Shown: positions 20,529 through 30,151 of the stretch, one piece after another
Numbering within the stretch: position 1 is the first letter of the stretch
Layout: each line of letters begins with the position of its first letter
Source of the DNA: Megamerina dolium
Lineage: Eukaryota; Arthropoda; Insecta; Diptera; Megamerinidae
DNA length: 64,000 nucleotides
Direction: 5' to 3'
NCBI GenBank assembly: GCA_963854835.1
Contig: OY978530.1
Span: 26,180,137-26,244,136 of the forward strand
The notes under the pieces: generated by a model
Seen by the model: the letters and a program-made list of their open reading frames with translations, nothing else
Database searches by the model: none
What the model was told of the DNA's origin: nothing
Program-made: the position numbers and the translations under genes

Positions 20529-22136
20529 CTATGGTACATTGCTGAGTGCATCTACATTTAAATTTCTTTTACCTGGTTTATAAATTATCTCAAAATCAAA
20601 CTCAGATAATTTATGCCTGAAACGTGCCAAACGTGACCTTTGGTCCTTTAGGTTTGCAATTTCTTGTAGTAGCTGGTGGTCAGTGTAGAATATGAACATG
20701 TAGATAAGCTTGATAATTCCTCCCAGCACATACGATGGCCAGAATTCCTTTTCAATGGTGTAATACCTTTTCTGAGTATCACTGAGCGCCCTGCTTGCTA
20801 AGGCTATTGTCAATATTTTCCAATTTCATTTTGCGATAGTATTGCACCTACAGCCTCGATGCTGCCATCTGTTGTTAACACAAAAGATTTACAAAAATCC
20901 GAGTGGGCTAAAATGGGCGGAGAGCAAATTGCTTGCTGCAAATCTTCAAAAGCTTTCTGACATTTTTCTGTCCATTCAAATTTCGCGTCTTTTCTGAGTA
21001 GTTTGTTGATTGGCAGTGCTATACCAGCCATATTCTCAACTAATTTTCGGTAATAATTTACTAAATCTAAAAATGTCTGAACATCTTTCTTATTTTTTGG
21101 CACTGAAATATTTTTAACACATTCCACTTTACCAGGGTCTGGTAACGCTCCTTCCTCAGTGCATTTATGACCTAGGCAATTTATCTCTTTCCGTAGAAAC
21201 TGACACTTTTCTGTATTTAGCTTTAAGTTATGTTTACGTAAAAGTTCAAATACTCTTTGTAAACGTGATTCATGTTGTGCCATGTTCCGACCATAGACGA
21301 AGATGTCATCCAAATAGACAAAACAATCTATACCTTGAAGTCCTGTTAGTACATGGCTAATTTGCCTTTGTAAGGTGGCAGGACATCCTGTCACTTGATG
21401 ATACCCACTGGCCAAATCAAGTTTAGTGAAATATCTACAATGATCTGACTGGTCTAATATTTCATCGATGCGGGGAATGGGAAAAACTTGTTTAATGGTG
21501 GCGTCATTTAATTTCCTGAAATCTACTACTAGCCTCCATTTTCTTTTACCATCTTCTCCCGCTTTCTTTGTCACCAAAATTATGGGAGAATTCCAAGGCG
21601 ATTAGCAGGGAATAATTATGTCGTCTTCCAACATTTTGTTTACTTCCTTATTGATTTCTTCCTTATGCGCTTCTGGTAGCCTGTACTGTCTTTGGTTCAT
21701 TGGCGCTTGGTTTGTTTTTATTGGTATTCTGTGTTTTATACCTGTGGTTTGAGACAGTTCCAAGAAAAAATATTCGTGGAGTGATTTAAATATTCCGTCT
21801 ATGGATTTCTTGTCCTCAATGCTTAAGTTTTCGTCTAGCTTAATTGTTTCTAATATTTTGGTAGCCCTTCTGTGGCTATCAGTTTCCTTAGTGTTATTTA
21901 TTTTATGAGTTATGTCGTATTCTTCGTGTTTTAAATGATAAAATTTCATTATATTAATTTTAAGCTTATTAGTTACAATGTATGAATCTGTATTCGTGTT
22001 ACGCATTGGGACATACACTGTGTTCTCCGTCACACTGCCTAATGTCTCACCGAAATATATTCCAGGAGATTCTTCCTGTTTTCGTACTAAAATTGTTTCG
22101 TAATTTGTATTTACTTTAATGGGGACTACCTTCATA
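20529..22136 (-). pseudogene. Ty3/gypsy (17.6-like) RT and RNase H, right-arm copy
   Basis: Three frames (22135-21602, 21577-20810, 20813-20529) identical in translation to the left-arm copy. They carry the same TAA between the first two, the same frameshift between the second and third, and the same loss of about 30 residues between GYHQV and PATLQR. The catalytic YLDD and the RNase H TTDGS block are retained. This is the 3' continuation of the gag-protease at 26152-28850; the LINE at 22146-26151 inserted between protease and RT. Confidence 0.85.
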
Positions 22137-22145
22137 GTTCTCCCA
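22137..22145. repeat. Target-site duplication of the LINE, left copy
   Basis: GTTCTCCCA here and again at 26152-26160, on either side of the LINE at 22146-26151. The uninterrupted target is seen in the sister element at about 11670-11690 (CCTGGGAGAACTATGAAGG on the plus strand). Confidence 0.85.
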
Positions 22146-22264
22146 TGTTGGTTGGTTGAAGTGGTGACTTACGCTTCCGCACCGATTTGTTACCACATCC
22201 TCGCTTCCAACTGTTCGTTAGGTTATTTGTGTGGGCAGCACAGTTAAATCCAGTTCGTGCTGTT

Positions 22265-23075
22265 TAGAAACCTTAGGATGTTGCTGATGTTTATTTCCGC
22301 CAACTCCTCAATGCTATTGAAGAGCGGGTTACCTAGGGTGTTCATTCTCTGCTTTCAAGGAGCAGGGCATTTACAAAGGAAGCGGAAGACCGTTTCTTTT
22401 TCTTCCACTTGGTTACAACTGTGACAGAAATCGATATGGGACATCCCCATTTTGGCCGCCTGTTCTCCGATGAGCCATAAGACAGTAATGGCTGCCGTCA
22501 GTGTAGAGACATCTTTCGGTTCCTGTTTGTCAGTAGTGTTGTTTGTTTAGGATTGTATGTAGGCCATAGTGACATATTAGTCTTACACTTCGTAAGACTT
22601 TTCCATCTACAATCCGCTATCTGTAGATATTTTGTATTGAGAGCTCTTTTAGCTACACTCAGCTGTGTGAACACTGGTTCTGCAAGAGCCTCTTGCATGG
22701 CAGATCCGCTTCTTGGCAGTTCGTCGGATTTTTCGTTTCCTTCTATGTTCCGGTGCCCCGGAACCCAGATTAATGCAACGTTGTGCCGCTCGCTGAGTGT
22801 ATTGAGACTCCTTGTACTTTGTTCCACTAGAAAGGAGGATATGGTTGCTGAGTTCAAGGCCTGAATTGCAGCTTGGCTGTCCGATAGTATAGCTATGTTG
22901 AGCTTGAATTTGAAATCTGCGATTAGTATACTACAAGCTTCCGCGATTGCAAACACTTCCGCCTGGAATATGCTAGACAGGTTTGGGAGGCGCACAGACT
23001 TCCCTGCCCCTACGCCAGAATCCAATTGGAGCCGTCCGTGTAGATTGTGGTGTCCAAGCTGTTTAACAGACATCT
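22265..23075 (-). pseudogene. LINE ORF2 RNase H and C-terminal zinc knuckle
   Basis: The minus strand shows the first RNase H block (IYTDGS, about 23040, then a frameshift), LPNLSSIFQAEVFAIAEACS (about 22985-22930), ILSDSQAAIQALNSA (about 22890-22850) and VALIWVPGHRNIEGNEKSDEL (about 22780-22720). The usual AD-LA residues have drifted to SDELP. The frame 22498-23073 covers most of this. A CHSCN---KETVFRFLCKC knuckle lies near 22430-22365, and the coding part ends near 22245. Confidence 0.8.
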
Positions 23076-23227
23076 CTTAGTCCAATCCTTCCTCAAAGGA
23101 AAAACTATTGCGAAGTTTTATTGAAATTCATCTTCGGGATGATGTAATCTGTCCCGTCGGACGCATATTGAGTTTCCCTTGTTAGTATGCATCAATGTCC
23201 ATAGGTTCTCTCCTTCCAGTGACTCGG

Positions 23228-24745
23228 TTATTTTAGCCTCACCGCGATAATGGTTGCCGCTTTCTTAATATATAGATAAATAATGAGCATGTGTGTAAAA
23301 ACGTGAAGAGCATCCCCTGGACACGATTTTATAGCTCCGACTACCGCTGCACATGCTGACCTTTCTATACTGCTAAGTTTATTAATGGTGTGGGCCTTAT
23401 CCAAGGCGTTCCACCAAACAACCGAGCCATACGATAAAATTGGACGTACAACCGCTTTGTACATCCATAAAGTAAGTTTTGGTTGGAGACCCCATTTCCT
23501 TCCAGTTACTCTTTTGCAGGTATAGAGGGCAATGCAAGCCTTCTTTACCCGGTTTTCAGTATTTAACCTCCAACTAAGTTTGAAATCCAAAATAACCCCC
23601 AAGTATTTAACACTGGAAGAAAGAGTTAACGTTTGATGGTTTAATTTAGGCAAGTCAAATTTGGGTATTTTGATTTTGTTGGTGAAAAGCATCAGTTCTG
23701 TTTTATCCGGATTCAACCTCAGGCCACACCTGATAGCCCAAGAGCTGAGCTCGTCTAACGCCCTTTGTGTGATCCCACTGATCATGTTAGGGCACAGTCC
23801 TGACACCATTAACACCATATCATCGGCATACGCCACCGCATTGACACCCCCTCTATTCAGTGTTATTAGGATGTTGCTTATTACGCATAGACAAAGAAGA
23901 GGGGAAATCACCCCCCTTGTGGGGTTCCCCTTTTGACTGGCTTTGTTATTGAGATATTGCCCATGTTCCCACTTATGACTCTAGTCACTAGCATAGAAAT
24001 GATCCAATCTGTAACACAGTTGTCCACTCCTATTTCTATCAACGCCCGTTTGATAGATTCTGTGCTAACATTGTTGAATGCACCCTCTACGTCCAAGAAG
24101 GTAGCCATGGTGTATTGTTTGTTGTCCAGAGATCCCTCTATTGTTTGCACTACCTCATGGAGAGCCGTTTCTGTCGACTTTCCCTTTCGGTATGCATGTT
24201 GGGCGGTGGATATAACGGGAATATCCAGAGAATTCCTTAAGTATATATCCAGAAGCCTTTCAAACGTCTTTAATACGAAAGGGTCTGACGGGTCTGAAAC
24301 CGTTCGCTGATTCGTGTCCTCTATTGCCAACCTTTGGTATGAAGACCACCTTTACTATCCTCCAGCTAGTAGGTATATATTTCAGGTTCAGATACGCTTT
24401 GAAGATTTGCACCAGCCACGGAAGCACACAGTCCAATGTTACCTGCAACATTTTGGGCATGATCCCATACGGACTTGGTGACTTCAAGGGTGAAAAACTT
24501 TTAATTGCCCGTGCAATTTTTTAGTTCTTTACTATCTCATTTGTGAGATGCAGTAACTTGTAAGAGCGCCGCTCGGTCATACTATTTCCGCTTTCGTATT
24601 GACTACATCCCGGAAAATGAGTGTTTATGCGGCTCAGTCTAGCTGCATCTTTGGTTGATTCAATGGACGTGCAGAATTCTCTCCAGCCCTCCTTTTGGGC
24701 GCTCCTAATAGCTTTCTTGTGCAGCCTCCGGCTTTCTTTGTACAA
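23228..24745 (-). pseudogene. LINE ORF2 reverse transcriptase
   Basis: Overlapping frames (24745-24521, 24487-24260, 24330-23908, 23911-23228) encode the RT: SPSPYGIMPKMLQ, TAQHAYRKGKSTETALHEVV, TMATFLDVEGAFNNVSTES, KRGTPQGGVISPLLCL and AVAYADDMVLMVSG with intact YADD. They are followed by the LNPDKTELMLFTNK and SSVKYLGVILDFKLSW blocks and the PILSYGSVVWWNAL block. The order and motifs match I-group LINEs. Frameshifts between the pieces and a stop at 23228 show decay, but the polymerase core itself is well preserved. Confidence 0.85.
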
Positions 24746-24815
24746 TTGCCAATTTCCAGTGGAGTAGCTGATGATGTAACCTGCTCTTGCTTTCTTCCTT
24801 AGTTCCGACAGTTCC

Positions 24816-25693
24816 CTACTCCACCAAGGGGGGGAAGTTTTTTTTGCTATATTTCAGTGGGCATGACATTTTAAAGGCCTTACCGAAAGCTTTTTCCAAT
24901 ATTTCGACTTTACTATTTAGTGAATAAATGGATGTTATTCTATGAATGGGAGCCGCTCCTATTCTATTTCCAACTAAATTTTCAAACCGCGCCCAGTTAG
25001 TTCTATGGGGATTACAGTGTGGTAAGGGTGGGTCTACCTTAAGGTCCAAATCGTAGAGTATCCAGTTATGATCCAAGAAAAAGTTTTCGCTGGAAACTCT
25101 CTAATTTCTAACCCCTATCACATCGCTATCTGATAATAAAGTGGCATCCAACATTTCCGCTCATCCATCAAACAGCTCCGAGCTTGGAAAGGTGAAAGTA
25201 GGGGTGTCACCTCTGTTACGTACTACTAAGTTTGTGTTTATTAAAAAGTTAAATAAAGACTCACCTCGTTCATTAGTCTCGGAGCTGCCCCATAATGCGT
25301 GCCCGGCATTGGCGTCGCAACCGATAAGAAGGGTCCTGTCACCTCTTTCTTGCGCTAGTCTGCTAACCTCTTTAGGAGGCGCAGGTTTTTCATATGCCAG
25401 TAGTGTGACGTCGTCAACTATTAGGTCAGCAATCGTTATATCCTGTGAATTGTACAATGGGGTTAGAAAAATATTTAGGTGTTTTTTGCTACAATACATG
25501 ATCTAGGCCTACCTTGGATCCGTTTATAGAGCGCGTTGTAGTTTTTCCGTGGAAACCCTTTGATCTCGGTGCCGCGCACCCAGGGTTCCTGGACAATGGC
25601 TATATCCACGTCCTCCTACACCAGGAAGACGGCAAGGTTGTCCGTAGCAGCCCGAGAGTGCTGCAAGTTAATTTGAACAACCTTGATGGCCAT
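24816..25693 (-). pseudogene. LINE ORF2 apurinic-type endonuclease
   Basis: An ATG at 25693 (MAIKVVQINLQHSRAATDN) starts a typical LINE endonuclease: DIAIVQEPWVRG, then LLIGCDANAGHALWGSS (about 25360-25310), NTNLVVRNRGDTPTF and the C-terminal DHNWILYDLDL segment. Family members use the N, E, D and H residues of these blocks to nick target DNA. A TAG occurs within the first 30 codons and another stop at 25161. The ATG overlaps the end of ORF1 (stop at 25696-25698) with only two bases between. Confidence 0.8.
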
Positions 25694-25695
25694 GC

Positions 25696-26151
25696 TTAAA
25701 CGTCAGTGTTTGTTTCGGTGACGTCGTCCAGCTGTACCCCTTCCAACAGCTTTACGGCGTCCTCGGCTATATCCTCCTGCTCTTCCTCCGGGTTCGCAGA
25801 TCGGAATATTTTTAGTTTGGTATGCCGCATGCTGAACCATAGTTTATTTTCCGCTTTTTCTAGCGATTCGAGACTCTCTTCTGTAATGAGCAGAAGGAAC
25901 GACGTACTATTCTTTTGCGGAGCCTCCGCTTTGATGACTGACCAGTCATTCATCGGGATAGCGCGATTATATACCTTAATACTTAATCAGCTGGCTGCCA
26001 TCAACCTCCATGTTTGGTGTCCTGGGCCGGCAGGGTATCTCGCTGGCTAGGATAGTCTTGAGCCTCAAGCCTTCCCAGGCGTCTTGAATTATGGCAACCG
26101 TGCCGTTAAGGAATGTTAAGGAGTTCTGATAGCCGCATTTGATGACCCTAT
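25696..26151 (-). pseudogene. LINE ORF1 C-terminal part (DUF4780-like)
   Basis: The minus-strand translation gives LNGTVAIIQDAWEGLRLKTI (about 26120-26060), SEIPCRPRTPNMEVDGSQL and then, after stops, the frame 25953-25696 with MNDWSVIKAEAP, FLLLITEESLESLEKAENKL and an acidic tail. This resembles the DUF4780-type domain of LINE ORF1 proteins, in which an AWEG block is followed by DWKV-KVE and LLLN-ESL. The truncation at 26151 is the 5' end of the inserted LINE. Confidence 0.7.
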
Positions 26152-27037
26152 GTTCTCCCAGGTACTACAACCTCGCAGGTGTGTAGTATTCTCTTACCCT
26201 CGTTCAACGGTTTGAGAGGTAAAGTCATCAAATGCTGTTTTCGTTCACCGAAGAAAATCAGCTTCTTTTTCATAGTATTGAGGACCGATAGGTTCCATAA
26301 ACTGTCTCTACCTAAGATACCATCAGCAGGTATCCATCTTTCTTCAGAGATTAAGTGTAGTTCTAAAATCAATTCTTTAGTCCTCTCGTGTTGGACTGCT
26401 ATCCTCCGAATGCACCACTAAGACTTTTCCTTAAATGTTGCTTCTTGCTAACAGATTCATCAATTACTGATGACTTTATTAAACTGGTATCTGCCCCAGA
26501 GTCTACAAGAAAAAAAGTTTCCGATTTTTTGCTTCCTCACACGGAAACTCAGTGAACACTTCATCAATATCAGAGAATCCCAAACTGTAGCCATGTGTGT
26601 TATTACGGGATGGGAAAGATGGTTCAACAATCCCCCTGTTGACTACCAACTTCCGCCATCTTGCGGAATAAACCGGGAACCCCAAAATTTTGAAGAAAGT
26701 AGGCCAGCTGAAATGGAAGGTGTCAGTCATGCGTCTTTCTTCAAAATTTTGGGGTTCCCGGTTTATTGGCCGTACCTGGGCCCTCCGTAGTTTCCCTGGG
26801 TTTTTTCCCATTCTTTGCATTTTTCCTTGCTATCTGTTGCTGCTAAAGGATGTGCATGACAAATTGAACTTATGTCCGTATTTTTTACACTTTATGCAAT
26901 AGGGCATGTTTTTCTCTTAAAACAGTCGTCTTTGGTGTGCCCCTTTCTGTCGCAGAAGGAGTAGGTAGGAACTTTCCTTTGGCTATTTTGGGGACTTACG
27001 TTATTATTTTGGTATTTGGTATTTTTGGTATTAAACT
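26152..27037 (-). pseudogene. 17.6-like protease and gag C-terminus
   Basis: On the minus strand, scraps of the gag C-terminus and a former zinc-knuckle region (about 26990-26820) lead to the protease: FFLVDSGADTSLIKSSVIDE (about 26515-26455), which keeps the D-S-G active site, then the frame 26372-26148 with LELHLISEERWIPADGILGR and LWNLSVLNTMKKKLIFFGE. This is the counterpart of 10256-11755 on the plus strand. A local inverted repeat (26667-26767) breaks the linker. The protein ends where the LINE inserted. Confidence 0.75.
26667..26767. repeat. Perfect 33-bp inverted repeat with inverted 35-bp loop
   Basis: Arms 26667-26699 and 26735-26767 are exact reverse complements and are separated by 35 bp. 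In the plus-strand sister element the corresponding segment (about 11115-11190) has only one arm, and the loop lies in the opposite orientation relative to the gene. The structure is the signature expected from a template switch that copied the arm and flipped the loop. Confidence 0.9.
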
Positions 27038-28205
27038 TGTTGTGTCTTCTTTTTCGACACCGTGACCTTTCCTTAGATAACTTATTTTCTAGGACTTACC
27101 CCCTTTTCTCTGCTTTTAAACTGTAGCTCTCTCCTCCACGAAACAATTAGTTTTTAATATATTAATAGTATGTCTTTATTTGGTCAATCCGTTCTTTTCA
27201 CCATGTAGTTTTCTTATTTTGTCTTTCACCTTATAGGATGTTAAATAATCTCACAATATAACTCTTATTTTTATAGGATGTTAAATCCTTTCACAATGTA
27301 ACTTGTTTTTATAGGATGTTAAATCCTTTCACAATGTAACTCTTATTTTTATATACACACTAACTCGCTTTTCGAGCTATCTACTTAACTAGATTGACTG
27401 ACTTCATTTCAGGCATTTTCTGAGTTTATATAGCCTAATATATATAACATAGTTTACAAATTAACCCCGTTTTTTTAATAAAAGAATTCCCTAAGAAATT
27501 CCAATTTCTTAAGTAGGTCGATTCATTGCAATTTCTTCAATAGGTCATAATTATAACTTCTTTTTAGTAAGTCATCATTATTATTTGTATTTAATACATC
27601 TTGTTGTAAATATTGTGCATGCGTTAAATATTATGTATGCAAAGTTGTTGCTTATTTTGTTTTTCTTCTTTTTGGTTCTTTTTTCTTTTTACTGTGTATG
27701 GTTGCGAAATTATTTCATAATCATACAGTGAGATACGATAACCCGTTGGTTCTTTTATTATTGTTTATTATTTATTTCATTATTTTTCTTCTTCTTGATT
27801 ATTTTTTGCATGGTTGCGAAATTGTTCCACAATCATACAGTGAGGTACGATGACCCATTGTTTATTATTTTATTATTTATTTATTTCATTATTTTTCTTC
27901 TTTTATTTTCTTTTTACTGTGCATGGTTGCGAAATTATTCCACAATCATAAAATTAAGTACCATAACCCTGACCACGCATTTTTATAAGTATACTAAAAC
28001 GCAATTTAGCTAATGACAATCACGTTATGCATAGTATGGTGATGATCATTATATTAATTATTACAGCAATATTCATAAAGTATGCACACATAATAGTATA
28101 ACATAATAATATAACGTACTAGAATAATATAATAGTAATATTACTGTAACATTTGTAGTGAGTCAAGATGCATAAATTAGACGGGCACTATTTTGACTCA
28201 CAACA
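27038..28205 (-). mobile_element. Solo LTR with AACT target duplication
   Basis: A 1168-bp LTR with TGTTGTG/CACAACA ends, flanked by AACT at 27034-27037 and 28206-28209. It splits the gag of the minus-strand 17.6-like element. Inside are three copies of a roughly 40-bp unit (TAGGATGTTAAATCCTTTCA core, about 27235-27350) and three units of a roughly 110-bp repeat (27695-27970) built on ATGGTTGCGAAATT and AATCATACAGTGAGGTACGA. It is closely related to the LTR at 585-1589; the strand is taken from that copy. Confidence 0.9.
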
Positions 28206-28209
28206 AACT

Positions 28210-28850
28210 GATTGAACCGTTGTCTTCTTTCGAGCAGAATACCCGTGTTTACGGCCTCCTCTGCTAATTCTACTAACATGCCCGTCTTACCGAGCACATG
28301 AGTTTTTAATAATGGGTCTTGAAGGCCTGATATAAAAGATGTCCTCGGATACCCCTCTAGCTCTTTTAACAACGCTTGGTCTCCGATCCCACCATATCTA
28401 TTCTTAATACATTGTATCGCCTTGGATTGTAAATCACCTAATCTCCTTGCAAAAACACTTATATCCTCCTGAGGTAGTTGGCGTGCGACTTGTATTTGGT
28501 GCGTGAGCGGTTCCAGGCGGACGTTTATCAAATATGTGTTTCGCAGAAGTGTATATAATTCCTCTAAATTATCGAATTTCTTACTTAGCACCAAATTATA
28601 TGCATCACCATACAGTCTCTCTTATATACAAGCTACGAAATGTTCCAACTCGTCGGGTTTTATGGCGTTTTGTGCTAATTCGCACCCAGAAATTAACTGG
28701 TGTACTTCGGTCCTCAAATCTTTAGACTCAGCTGCAGTGACTATTGACCAAACACACACTATAATTAGATACTGTACTGCGTTTAACGTTGAACGTAAAA
28801 CACCTTGTGTATACAAGATATTTCGCAGTATCCTACCGGCTGCGCCAAAA
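28210..28850 (-). pseudogene. 17.6-like gag, capsid region
   Basis: The frames 28873-28622 and 28594-28163 carry ELAQNAIKPDELEHFVACI, then FDNLEELYTLLRNTYLINVRLEPLTHQIQVARQLPQEDISVFARRLGDLQ, and LLKELEGYPRTSFISGLQDPLLKTH. These are capsid blocks shared with 8880-9227 and 10256-10875. The coding sequence is broken by the solo LTR at 28205 and by a stop near 28624. The N-terminal part found in the copies at 1-450 and 9500-9725 is missing here: the primer site lies only a little upstream of this region. Confidence 0.8.
28830..28847 (-). promoter_or_regulatory. Primer binding site, tRNA-Ser type
   Basis: Minus strand TGGCGCAGCCGGTAGGAT, three bases inside the 5' LTR at 28851-29248. It is identical to the site at 564-581. 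Confidence 0.8.
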
Positions 28851-29248
28851 TGTTGTGTACTATTTTTCCACAACCATCACTAAATACATAACGGCTAGAC
28901 TCAAGGATGTAACACACAAGATTCGCACCTAAACCCAAGCTCCTAAATATCCTTCGGGACTATAACACTGGTTAGCTGAAATAAAACAGGGTTAATTATA
29001 CTTGCGTTTTTATGCCTTCACTTCTACTTATCGTTCTTTTCTTTTTGATATTTACACACATGAGTAGTCCACGTGAGTTTAGTTATCATGGAATGTCTAA
29101 ACATGTATGCTTACACAGGTATGCTTACGTGAGTGCAGAACTCGAATTGTGTATACGAGTATGGATAAACAAGTTTTCCACAATTTCGGGAAATATGTCG
29201 CGAGGCAAAATATGCATATGTGCATATTTCATAATTTGGCTCACAACA
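28851..29248 (-). mobile_element. 5' LTR of the 17.6-like element
   Basis: A 398-bp LTR with TGTTGTG/CACAACA ends, directly followed on the minus strand by primer site and gag. It is much shorter than the 1.0-1.2-kb LTRs at 585 and 27038 but has the same termini. The deleted LTR at 9228-9383 is of this type (shared GCATATGTGCATATTT block). The matching 3' LTR is absent because the element is truncated at about 19199. Confidence 0.85.
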
Positions 29249-29487
29249 CACCCACTTCCATGGAACATTTTAAAAATCTATTCACCAGTGTGTATATTTC
29301 TCGAAAGAAGCACGCATTTTGATTTTTGTTTTATTATTGCTCTTCGCTTGGTTGGCGGAGCAGGAAGCTCTCGGCCGGTGAACTAACACCATCTTGACGA
29401 TTTTCATTGGAGTGATCAACAACGGATTGACAGGCGAATTCGGGTTTTGGCCGTGCTGCAGTATTTTTTGGTGTTGCCCCAAAAAAA

Positions 29488-29490
<3 letters not shown>
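29249..29490. other. Stretch with no recognised feature
   Basis: Unique-looking sequence between the LTR and the (TA)n tract. Nothing recognised on either strand. Confidence 0.5.
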
Positions 29491-29551
<61 letters not shown>

Positions 29552-29564
29552 ATATATGTATATA

Positions 29565-29597
<33 letters not shown>

Positions 29598-29600
29598 CTA

Positions 29601-29650
<50 letters not shown>

Positions 29651-29667
29651 TATATAAATATATATAT
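29491..29667. repeat. (TA)n microsatellite, left part
   Basis: TA repeats with occasional TATG and AAAT units, running up to the ATAT duplication of element A. The tract continues at 35652 on the far side of element A. Confidence 0.95.
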
Positions 29668-29671
29668 ATAT

Positions 29672-30113
29672 TGTTACGTTTTTATTCTGTGAACGTTTAA
29701 TTCTATTTGAATTACCTTGTTCGATCACTGGATTCTGTTAATGATAACTGCAACACTTATTTTGTACAACTATGTATATACAGCAACAATTTATTTACTA
29801 ATCTCTATTTACAATCAACACTGTTTACAATCAACTATTTACTATAACACTTAAATGTACTTGCAACTTTTGCCTCTGTATCAATGTTTTCGCAATCACG
29901 TTCGGAAGTAGATTGATTGTCAATTCTCAACACTGGCTCTATTTATACTCTGTTGGCAACACCCCAGAATCTTCCTTTATCGAGATTCTTCTCTTCCTTT
30001 CTCGTTGGCTTGTTCTGGTTATCGCTTATTTCTTTTTGTTGACATTCGTTTCGATGCTGCCAATAGAGTCAGTCACAATAGTGATGAGTAATCAACTATC
30101 GATACTCGTTACA
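29672..30113 (-). repeat. Element A 3' LTR
   Basis: 442 bp, TGTTACG to CGTTACA. Preceded on the minus strand by a purine-rich tract (30114-30128). Confidence 0.95.
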
Positions 30114-30128
30114 CTGCCCTCCTCTTAA
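30114..30128 (-). promoter_or_regulatory. Polypurine tract of element A
   Basis: The minus strand reads TTAAGAGGAGGGCAG immediately before the 3' LTR, the expected place for plus-strand priming. The same sequence abuts the 3' LTR in B (from 36597), C (from 40523) and D (from 49220). Confidence 0.85.
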
Positions 30129-30151
30129 CCTTGTTCGTCCCGAACAAGTTT

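Larger units (their letters stand above)
18892..22523 (-). repeat. Right arm of the 3.6-kb inverted duplication (source copy)
   Basis: Mirror of 4998-8617. At its left end it continues into BEL protease (before 18892) and at its right end into the LINE body (beyond 22523). Both junctions are undisturbed coding sequence, which is why I call this arm the source. Arms are separated by 10.3 kb. Confidence 0.9.
22146..26151 (-). mobile_element. I-group LINE, 4.0 kb, with target duplication
   Basis: A minus-strand non-LTR element inserted between the protease and RT regions of the 17.6-like element. It is flanked by a 9-bp duplication. Its 3' end carries a CAACCAACCAACA tail. The 5' end begins inside ORF1, so it is 5'-truncated. 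It encodes the ORF1 C-terminus, then ORF2 with endonuclease, RT, RNase H and a zinc knuckle. The 3' end of this LINE was copied into the left arm of the inverted duplication. Confidence 0.85.

Noticed and set aside
29913..30128. Recurrent 71-codon frame beginning [15 protein letters not shown] in each LTR
   Set aside because: It lies on the antisense strand of the LTR and is repeated only because the LTR is; no domain or start context supports it as a gene.
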